DNA of 5,291 nt from an uncultured Porphyromonadaceae bacterium. Lineage in GTDB: Bacteria; Bacteroidota; Bacteroidia; Bacteroidales; Muribaculaceae. A model generated the notes under the pieces. That model saw nothing but the letters and a program-made list of their open reading frames with translations, did no database searches and was not told the DNA's origin. Position numbers and translations under genes: made by a program. The stretch spans positions 1 to 5,291 of the forward strand of contig CAMWZE010000140.1 in NCBI GenBank assembly GCA_947178685.1, given 5' to 3'. Shown piece after piece: positions 1 through 5,291 of this stretch (position 1 is the stretch's first letter; every line of letters begins with the position of its first letter).

Positions 1-331
1 CTACAAAAATAATGTGTATGAAATTATGTGGGAGAGAGGAGGAGTCGTTGATATTGTTATAATAAGTTACGAAGGAATAGCCATCATATTTGGCTAAGCC
101 ATTTCGGGTGCCCACCCATAGAAGTCCGTCGTGATCAAAAGCCATTGACATTACCTGCTGATGAGGGAGTCCGTGATCGCTTTTTAAGTTAGTGAAGAAG
201 TAATTTTCTTCAGCAGAAGTAGCCACCGGAGAAATATTTCCGATGGCAAAGTATATAATTATAAATGAAATAAGATGTAGAATATCGTTAGAAGCTAACT
301 TGCTTCGGAGAAACGGTATAAATTTCATCAT
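1..331 (-). CDS. Reg_prop sensor regulator, probably hybrid two-component system protein, N-terminal part
   Basis: This reading frame is open from its start to the left edge: 110 residues and no stop, so it is a partial gene. Residues 17-39 form a hydrophobic stretch (ILHLISFIIIYFAIG and onward) that would be a signal peptide or first membrane anchor. From residue 45 the sequence FFTNLKSDHGLPHQQV then GLLWVGTRNGLAKYDGYSF is the classic first Reg_prop (two-component regulator propeller) repeat of the periplasmic sensors of Bacteroidota. In PULs such proteins usually continue with a Y_Y_Y domain, histidine kinase, receiver and AraC-type DNA-binding domain, and they sense released oligosaccharides in the periplasm. 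None of those later domains is inside the window, so the hybrid two-component call is inferred from the N-terminus and context. Two consecutive ATG codons (331-329 and 328-326) could start it. The first overlaps the upstream hydrolase stop by 4 bases, the second by 1. Co-transcription with the enzyme gene suggests the regulator rises with the operon it probably controls. Confidence 0.85.
   Translation of the reverse strand, partial: MMKFIPFLRSKLASNDILHLISFIIIYFAIGNISPVATSAEENYFFTNLKSDHGLPHQQVMSMAFDHDGLLWVGTRNGLAKYDGYSFVTYYNNINDSSSLPHNFIHIIFV
328..331 (-). other. ATGA stop/start overlap coupling hydrolase and regulator
   Basis: On the minus strand the hydrolase ends TTA TGA while the regulator frame begins ATG ATG across the same bases, giving a 4-base overlap. 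Such overlaps normally mean co-transcription and translational re-initiation. The second ATG would give a 1-base overlap instead, which leaves the inference unchanged. Confidence 0.8.
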
Positions 332-2286
332 AACATTATTTTTGTTCTTTCTGAAGTTCCGTCGGTAAATATCACCTCAAGAATATAAACACCTTTTAAT
401 CCGGTGATATCGAGTACACATTCAGATGAGTACATCTTTTCCGCACATACTCTCATGCCTGAAAGATTGAATAATGAAGATAGGGCAATGCAGCGTGAGG
501 ATTTCACGCTGACATTGCCATTGTTGATTGAGATTGAAGTTTTTCCCGGATTCTCTGTGACATCCCTTACGGCACTGTCATCTGCTGGATTCAGGTGAAA
601 CTCAGGCCATGTCCATGACTGGCGCAACACAGCGTCAGGAATAGTCTCATTAACCAATTCTCCATCACGGCGGTCTCTGATTTCAAGATAACACCTCATC
701 AGACGGTCGAGGGGCGCAGCCTCACACCCTAACACTTTCCATGGAATAGCAATCTCCATATCGTAATATGATGATTTTACATTAACTGAGTAATGAATGG
801 TTTCAGGCAGATCCAATTCATTCCATCGATGAGCGTTTCCTTCATAAAGTTTTAAGGAACCATTGACATCCATAAAAATACGGAACATTCCATTCTGAGG
901 ATATGTGTCGCAACAGTTGTCAACGTCGAGCGCTAATGTAATTCCATCGTTGTCAACCTTGTCGGTGTATATCGCACGGTCGACTACCCGGGCATAGAAA
1001 TATAGATTTTCATTGTCATATAGAAAATCCATTGTAGCGCGGTTACGAGTGGCTGTGCTGCCCAAGAAAACCTGTTGGGCACTTTTCTTAGTCCAGTTTT
1101 CACCTGAGAAAGAGGCATCAATCACCGGAGTGCCGAAATTGGCGGAAAAACCTTTCATTGCATAACCCTTCATTACATTTATCGCGTTGCCATGATTAGC
1201 ATCGCCAATAGATGAAAGGGCGAAAACCGAACCATCGTCAAGAGCAGAGACAGAGTTCCAAAGCCCATGCTGAGACAGGCTCAGTCCGAAAGGCTGACTC
1301 ACAGCGCGGAAGTTGCGGGCATCTGCATCTCCTACCGCCACAAACATGTCGAAATGGTCTTCACCTTTACCTTGCCGATCTCCTCGGTCGCCTTGCCAGG
1401 ATGCAATTGTCTCATCCTTACCAAGTTTGCGGAGATAAGGAGCGGCGGAAATAAAGGCTTTTTCCGCATCGTCGGCAAAAATCATCTCTCTTCGCTGACT
1501 GGTGGCATCTACCCATGTTGACCAGTTTTCTGCCAGAGGAGTGCGCACGGTAGTTGCACGGAATCCGTTACGACCCGGTTGACCGTTATCCTCGATAATC
1601 ACCACAATCTCATCATTTTCAGTAAGGATTGGCACCGGCATGCCGTCACGAGTGCCGGCACGGTAGCAGATGCGAGACGGTTGGCCCCATGTCAGTCCTC
1701 CGTCAAAGGAACGGCACATCGATATCTCCTGCTCATTAGAGGTCTGGAAGTTATTCTCATTAGCGAAATAACATTGTATCTCTCCTGAAGGCAATTCAAG
1801 GAAACAAGGTTCCCAACATCCGTCGGCAAATGTGGACTGGGCATCATAGATAAATATTGGATTCGACCAGGTCTTACCTTCATCAGTGCTCCTTATTGCC
1901 CGGATGCCGAAGCGTCGGTCGTCGGAGTAAGGGGCAGAGGGACGCGGATTAAAGCCGATCAGTATTGTGCCATCATTAAGTTGCACGGCATCCGGAACGG
2001 CATAAGGCACACCCGGGGCACTGCGCACCACAAGTTCCGGTGACGACCAGCTGGTGCCGCCATTCAGACTATATGCTACGGAGATGCCGCCGCCGGCTTC
2101 TGCCACAGCCATGAGCTTTCCGTCCTGAAGTTGAATTATGCGGGCATAATTCCCGGATGGGAAGAGGGTGGTCTTGGAATTAATATCCCAATATATGCGA
2201 GAATTCTCATAAGGTTCATGCTTCACTGCGAAGAGTGATGAGCATCCTACCAGAGCAGACAATAGAGTGAAAACGATCTTTTTCAT
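328..2286 (-). CDS. Secreted GH93-like beta-propeller hydrolase (probable exo-arabinanase) with CBM9-like domain and T9SS-type C-terminus
   Basis: The product has 652 residues. I start it at ATG 2286 (MKKIVF, a normal signal-peptide start) rather than at an in-frame TTG three codons upstream. Residues 3-20 are a signal peptide; ALVGC at 11-15 also fits a lipobox. Residues 25-380 look like a six-bladed BNR/sialidase-type propeller, with Asp-box motifs at 73-80 (SLNGGTSW), 133-140 (STDEGKTW) and 193-200 (SFDGGLTW). The motifs YARIIQLQDG (47), WEP (158), RDGMPVP (213), IED (231) and AAPYLRKLG (281) resemble GH93 exo-alpha-1,5-arabinanases. E159 and E232 match the family's two catalytic glutamates in context and in spacing (E170 and E242 as I recall for Fusarium Arb93A). 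Residues 382-565 resemble a CBM9-like carbohydrate-binding domain (FLYDNENLYFYARVVD, then DGITLALDVDN). Residues 585-652 end in NLSGMRV and LDITGLKGVYILEV, like a T9SS type A sorting domain. The gene sits 42 bases after the lipoprotein gene. A related BNR exo-hydrolase such as a GH33 sialidase is the alternative, but no FRIP motif is seen. Confidence 0.72.
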   Translation of the reverse strand: MKKIVFTLLSALVGCSSLFAVKHEPYENSRIYWDINSKTTLFPSGNYARIIQLQDGKLMAVAEAGGGISVAYSLNGGTSWSSPELVVRSAPGVPYAVPDAVQLNDGTILIGFNPRPSAPYSDDRRFGIRAIRSTDEGKTWSNPIFIYDAQSTFADGCWEPCFLELPSGEIQCYFANENNFQTSNEQEISMCRSFDGGLTWGQPSRICYRAGTRDGMPVPILTENDEIVVIIEDNGQPGRNGFRATTVRTPLAENWSTWVDATSQRREMIFADDAEKAFISAAPYLRKLGKDETIASWQGDRGDRQGKGEDHFDMFVAVGDADARNFRAVSQPFGLSLSQHGLWNSVSALDDGSVFALSSIGDANHGNAINVMKGYAMKGFSANFGTPVIDASFSGENWTKKSAQQVFLGSTATRNRATMDFLYDNENLYFYARVVDRAIYTDKVDNDGITLALDVDNCCDTYPQNGMFRIFMDVNGSLKLYEGNAHRWNELDLPETIHYSVNVKSSYYDMEIAIPWKVLGCEAAPLDRLMRCYLEIRDRRDGELVNETIPDAVLRQSWTWPEFHLNPADDSAVRDVTENPGKTSISINNGNVSVKSSRCIALSSLFNLSGMRVCAEKMYSSECVLDITGLKGVYILEVIFTDGTSERTKIML

Positions 2287-2328
2287 ATGGAGCAAAGATA
2301 ATGAATTTTTAGATTTCAGGCATCAATC

Positions 2329-3294
2329 TTACAAATTTATAATTACCTTACAACGAGATTCCACGCTGATGGATGGATCGGTTGTGGAAGTCGTGACAAA
2401 TCTGTAGGTAACGGGAGATGTGAAATCTTGTATAGAAACTCCTGACTGTTGTTCAATATCATCGACATAAACTTTCACGTTGGTGTCGCTGAGTGTGAAA
2501 GAGGGTGCAAGAGCCGACACATCAGTTCCGGCCGGGAGTGTGATATGGATTTCTGAATAAGCATAGTCAAACTCCGTACGCTCCAAAGAACCTGCCACAT
2601 CGTTGATGGAAAATGTAGAAAACTCCCCATAGTTAAGGGTGTGGAGCTTGTATATGGCTTCAGAACCTTCGTTGGATACCGTCTTCACCTCCAGAACATC
2701 TGCAAGATTATATCGGGCTGTAGACTGATAGAGAGTTCCGTCTATGTAAACTTGGGTGGTCTGTGAAGGGATATAAAATTTGAGTCTTTGCGAGAGAGCC
2801 ACATTGCGGTCGGAGTTGCTGAAACGCATTTTCTTTGGAAGTGCCAGCACCCAGTCACTCTTGCCGTGTAAATTGGCGAACACCTCATCGTAGAGAACTT
2901 GTGGGGCAGACAGACGTGTAATTTCAGTCACATCATCAATCACACGAATCCAGATGGAGCAAGTGTCAGAAAGGAGCGTCTGTCCCTCGTTTGCGTGGTT
3001 TGTGGCCACACAAACCATTTTGTATGTGCCGGGAGTGGAGTAGGCGTAAGTAAACAGCCCTTTGTTGACTACCAGACCGGAATTACCTTCAGCAAGCCGT
3101 TCGTAATCTTGCCCGTCATCGCCGGGAAATACAACTACATTGTCGGCTGTCCCCACGAAACGCATAACTAATGATTCGTTGATATCTGCAATATTTTTAT
3201 CGAGCTCTATAGCTGCCACGGGCTTTACAGCAGTCTCATCCGAGCATGCCGTCATCACAATAGCGAGCAGACAGAGCATAATTAACTTTTTCAT
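2329..3294 (-). CDS. Surface lipoprotein with PKD-like and repeated C-terminal domains, probable surface glycan-binding protein
   Basis: The product has 321 residues and starts at ATG 3294 (MKKLIMLCLLAIVMTAC). It has a lipoprotein signal with lipidated Cys17. The residues after the cysteine are S-D-E, an acidic pattern resembling the Bacteroidota signal for export of lipoproteins to the outer surface. Residues 26-119 resemble a PKD/Ig-like domain, including FTYAYSTPGTYKMVCVATN at 81-99. Two C-terminal segments (about 124-218 and 225-320) look like copies of one beta-rich module: QVYIDGTLYQS (181-191) parallels KVYVDDIEQQS (274-284), and each ends in a strand-like segment. The second segment also has LPAGTDVSALAPSFTLSD (253-270) and FTSPVTYRF, similar to DUF5018-type modules of Bacteroides lipoproteins. 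It lies 54 bases after susD and before the hydrolase gene, the usual place of SusE/F-type surface glycan-binding proteins. No enzyme motif is visible. Glycan binding is inferred from position and architecture, not from recognised binding residues. Confidence 0.75.
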   Translation of the reverse strand: MKKLIMLCLLAIVMTACSDETAVKPVAAIELDKNIADINESLVMRFVGTADNVVVFPGDDGQDYERLAEGNSGLVVNKGLFTYAYSTPGTYKMVCVATNHANEGQTLLSDTCSIWIRVIDDVTEITRLSAPQVLYDEVFANLHGKSDWVLALPKKMRFSNSDRNVALSQRLKFYIPSQTTQVYIDGTLYQSTARYNLADVLEVKTVSNEGSEAIYKLHTLNYGEFSTFSINDVAGSLERTEFDYAYSEIHITLPAGTDVSALAPSFTLSDTNVKVYVDDIEQQSGVSIQDFTSPVTYRFVTTSTTDPSISVESRCKVIINL

Positions 3295-3295
3295 A

Positions 3296-3337
3296 CGATT
3301 TCTGAATTTCTAATTCGATATTTCTAAATTCTAAATC
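3296..3337 (-). repeat. Imperfect AT-rich tandem duplication in the susD-lipoprotein spacer
   Basis: Read on the plus strand, the spacer consists of two similar units of 20 and 22 bases, 3296-3315 and 3316-3337. Both begin with CGAT and share TTCT, AATT and CTAA blocks in the same order. The copies are diverged and very AT-rich, so low-complexity chance similarity is possible. The repeat fills nearly all the space between the hairpin at the end of susD and the lipoprotein start codon, so it forms that gene's immediate upstream leader. Confidence 0.4.
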
Positions 3338-3366
3338 CAGAATCCGGATTAATAACCCGGATTCTG
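3338..3366 (-). promoter_or_regulatory. Perfect 10-bp inverted repeat around the susD stop codon (candidate attenuator or mRNA-stabilising hairpin)
   Basis: CAGAATCCGG at 3338-3347 and CCGGATTCTG at 3357-3366 are exact reverse complements separated by a 9-base loop. The loop contains the susD stop codon (3349-3351). The stem has six G-C pairs, and the RNA hairpin would form at the end of the susD message. In the direction of transcription it is followed by AT-rich but not U-run sequence, so it is not a canonical intrinsic terminator. Hairpins at the boundary after susCD are a plausible way to keep transporter transcript more abundant than that of downstream genes. That role is inference here. 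Confidence 0.6.
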
Positions 3367-5064
3367 AGTCACCACACCGTTTGAAACATCTATTTCCATC
3401 TGAGGAATTGGGAATATTTCGTTTATTCCTTCACGGAAATACACACCTCGTTGGTTTGAGCGTGTCTGGCTGAACGACAAGAGCACGGATTTGGCCCTTC
3501 CCTGACGTACGAGATCAAAGAAACGATCCCACTCAAAGGCGAACTCTATCTCACGTTCTTTCCAGATTTGGTCGCGTAGATATCCGTAGCCACCACCGAT
3601 ATAAAGCGAAGTTCCATTGTTGATTTCATTCACCACACTTTTATTGCTGTTCAATTGCTCGAGAGCTTGAGCACCTAAACCACATTCATTCAGAGCTTCG
3701 GCATACATCAGCACGACATCGGCAAAGCGCAGGATGCGACGATTCTTTCCGTTGTCACCGCCATATATGGGACGATCCTTGACCGGAGTATACCATTTAA
3801 GGGAAAGGATACGTCCGGAACCGATTTCAGTATTTTCCATATCAGGAGTATACTCATGGTGACCGATGGTGAAATTGCGACGCACGTCAGTGCCATAAAG
3901 TTTGGTAATGATATCGCTGATGGAATATATGGGGCTGTCAATGCTGAACAGGGTGTCGAATATGTATCCTCCTTCGTTTACATCTCCTGCCGTACCGTCG
4001 CCGGATTCTTTGAATACAACTTCGAAAATTGATCCTTGACAGAATTCTCCCTGAAGATAGAACTGCTGATCGTAGGATAGGGGATTGCCATAGGCATCGA
4101 CATATCTCAGGGAATAGGCATTTAACAATATCGGACAAGAGGAATCAGGCGACTCATAGGGATCTGTGTCAGCATTTAGCTCACGAGGTTTGAACCAAAG
4201 TGATTTACGCAGATTCTCCCAATCAATATCTCCGTAGTTTGCAGGATAATGCAGCATCTCCTTGAGACTTAGTGCTTCCCCCTTTACGAAGTAGTCGCCG
4301 AGTTTTACCATTTCCTGCCATTTTTCGGAATAAGAGCCCGGAGTGGCCTGATACATCAGCACTTTCATCAGGAGTGCGGTGGCTGCGCCGGCACTTGCTT
4401 TGCCGGAATTGCCGGAGGTGTATCGGTTGGGGAGCATTATTGCAGCCTCCCGTAGGTCTTTCTCTATATATGCGTAAGATTCTTCAAGGGAGCTCCTCGG
4501 AATTACCAGATTATCTACCGTTTCAACTTCCGGACGGATAGGCACTCCACCGAAAGTCTTGACAAGATTGAAATAGAAATACGCACGAAGGAATTTTGCT
4601 TGGCCGAGAATCTCCCGGATCTCACGATAAGCCGAATAATCGTTGGTGGAAAGCCGGGCACGGTCAATATTGGCAATAACCTGATTGACTCGATGTATGG
4701 CTTTGTAATATATTTCCCAACGATTGCGTATGAAATTGTTGGAGGTGTTGAAACGAAAATGCACCAACTGCCCCATATGGCTCGACAAACCCTCATCAGT
4801 GCCTATTACATGGTCGCCCAAAGCCTCACCAAAACGCCAGTCGGAGTCTTGAATTGCATCACTTTGAAGAATGTCATATGCAGCATTGAGGCTCGACTGT
4901 AATTTATAGCGTGTGTCGTAGAAATCCTTATCTATGTTGTTTCCCTGCACATCCTGGTCAAGGAAATCATTACATCCGGTGAGCGCCACAGTGCTTAACA
5001 AGATGGCTAAGAAACCTGTCCTGAACCCGAATTTACCGCGATTGAATATATTTGGTAGTTTCAT
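3349..5064 (-). CDS. SusD/RagB-family outer-membrane glycan-binding lipoprotein
   Basis: The product has 571 residues, a typical SusD-family length, and is intact. It binds oligosaccharide at the cell surface and forms the lid of the SusC transporter. The signal peptide ends in a lipobox (ALTGC) with lipidated Cys31, followed by NDFLDQ, the usual SusD start. The N-terminal SusD-like half (about 45-240) carries the helical TPR-type scaffold, including REILGQAKFLRAYFYFNLVKTFGGVP (149-174). The C-terminal RagB/SusD half (about 275-571) shows RILRFADVVLMYAEALNECG (443-462), the WKEREIEFAFEWDRFFDLVRQGR segment (501-523) and the terminal EIFPIPQMEIDVSNGVVTQNPGY, all hallmarks of the family. Start ATG 5064 lies 14 bases after the SusC stop, the standard tight susC-susD arrangement. 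Specificity cannot be read from the sequence; the neighbouring GH93-like enzyme hints at an arabinose-containing glycan. Confidence 0.97.
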   Translation of the reverse strand: MKLPNIFNRGKFGFRTGFLAILLSTVALTGCNDFLDQDVQGNNIDKDFYDTRYKLQSSLNAAYDILQSDAIQDSDWRFGEALGDHVIGTDEGLSSHMGQLVHFRFNTSNNFIRNRWEIYYKAIHRVNQVIANIDRARLSTNDYSAYREIREILGQAKFLRAYFYFNLVKTFGGVPIRPEVETVDNLVIPRSSLEESYAYIEKDLREAAIMLPNRYTSGNSGKASAGAATALLMKVLMYQATPGSYSEKWQEMVKLGDYFVKGEALSLKEMLHYPANYGDIDWENLRKSLWFKPRELNADTDPYESPDSSCPILLNAYSLRYVDAYGNPLSYDQQFYLQGEFCQGSIFEVVFKESGDGTAGDVNEGGYIFDTLFSIDSPIYSISDIITKLYGTDVRRNFTIGHHEYTPDMENTEIGSGRILSLKWYTPVKDRPIYGGDNGKNRRILRFADVVLMYAEALNECGLGAQALEQLNSNKSVVNEINNGTSLYIGGGYGYLRDQIWKEREIEFAFEWDRFFDLVRQGRAKSVLLSFSQTRSNQRGVYFREGINEIFPIPQMEIDVSNGVVTQNPGY

Positions 5065-5078
5065 AATATAGATGCTTT

Positions 5079-5291
5079 TTAGAATCCGAACTGAAGTCCG
5101 AAAGTGAAAGAACGAGCTTGCGGATAATTACCATGGTCAACTCCCATGCTGAGGTTATTACCCTCAGTGCCATCCACTTTACCGACTTCGGGATCGAATC
5201 CGTCATATTTGGTAAAGGTAAGGAGGTTATAGGCCGTTGCGGAGATAGTAAGGGAATTAAGCCCCAGGCGTTTTATGAGCGACTGATTGAT
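5079..5291 (-). CDS. SusC/RagA-family TonB-dependent outer-membrane transporter, C-terminal end
   Basis: An open frame enters from the right edge and gives 70 residues before a TAA stop at 5079-5081. It has the characteristic end of a SusC/RagA barrel: LGLNSLTISATAYNLLTFTKYDGFDPEVG, then NLSMGVDHGNYPQARSFTFGLQFGF. In this family the YNL.T.TKY.G.DPE and YP..R.FTFGL..F motifs belong to the last barrel strands, and the final Phe is the normal outer-membrane assembly signal. The protein imports oligosaccharides across the outer membrane using TonB energy, together with the SusD lipoprotein encoded 14 bases downstream. The plug, barrel body and any N-terminal carboxypeptidase-like extension lie outside the window. 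The end looks intact. Confidence 0.96.
   Translation of the reverse strand: MNQSLIKRLGLNSLTISATAYNLLTFTKYDGFDPEVGKVDGTEGNNLSMGVDHGNYPQARSFTFGLQFGF

Noticed and set aside
1652..1661. Palindrome GTGCCGGCAC
   Set aside because: It lies inside the conserved propeller coding sequence encoding the RAGTRDG region and is explained by codon choice; nothing nearby suggests a regulatory role.
328..2286. Possible GH33 sialidase identity based on Asp boxes
   Set aside because: Asp boxes occur in many BNR propellers. The FRIP motif is absent, while the WEP, RDGMPVP and IED motifs with their glutamate spacing fit GH93 better. Not fully excluded.
2293..2295. TTG as an alternative hydrolase start, three codons upstream
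   Set aside because: The ATG at 2286 gives a standard MKK signal-peptide start; the TTG would add Met-Leu-His with no supporting ribosome-binding signal.
2293..2300. TATCTTTG on the minus strand just upstream of the hydrolase, matching the Bacteroides -7 consensus TAnnTTTG
   Set aside because: It lies only 6 bases before the start codon, and the nearest upstream TTTG is about 31 bases away rather than the expected 19-21, so a promoter here is probably coincidental.
404..4902. Several plus-strand and alternate minus-frame open frames of 60-100 codons
   Set aside because: All lie across the well-supported SusD, lipoprotein and hydrolase genes, and their translations show no recognisable domains, so they are shadows of the real genes.

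Overview
The window is a piece of a polysaccharide utilization locus (PUL) from a member of the Bacteroidota, most likely an anaerobic gut-type Bacteroidales. The evidence is an adjacent SusC-like/SusD-like gene pair, surface-type lipoprotein signals, a Reg_prop sensor regulator and a C-terminal domain resembling a type IX secretion (T9SS) sorting signal. The genus cannot be fixed from this sequence. A Muribaculaceae, Prevotella-like or related lineage would fit, but that is inference.

All five genes lie on the minus strand, so transcription runs from high to low coordinates. In that order they are: the last 70 residues of a SusC/RagA-family TonB-dependent outer-membrane transporter (5079-5291, cut by the right edge); a complete SusD/RagB-family glycan-binding lipoprotein (3349-5064); a complete lipoprotein with a PKD-like N-terminal domain and two similar C-terminal modules, in the position of a surface glycan-binding protein (2329-3294); a secreted beta-propeller hydrolase resembling GH93 exo-arabinanases, followed by a CBM9-like domain and a T9SS-like C-terminus (328-2286); and the first 110 residues of a Reg_prop sensor, probably a hybrid two-component regulator (1-331, cut by the left edge).

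The genes look like one operon. The gaps are 14, 54 and 42 bases, and the last junction is a 4-base overlap (ATGA) that would couple synthesis of the regulator to that of the hydrolase. The one striking non-coding structure is a perfect 10-bp inverted repeat around the susD stop codon. It is followed by an AT-rich, imperfectly duplicated spacer and has no U-tract. It could lower or stabilise expression at the boundary between the SusCD pair and the accessory genes.

A working model, by inference: the surface lipoproteins capture an arabinose-containing glycan such as arabinan or arabinogalactan side chains. The propeller enzyme trims it outside the cell or at the surface, SusC/SusD import the products, and the regulator senses them in the periplasm. 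The substrate call rests only on the GH93-like assignment. No other enzyme is visible in the window. The operon promoter is not in the window, and there are no tRNA, rRNA, CRISPR or insertion-sequence features. No stretch over 300 bases lacks a gene.
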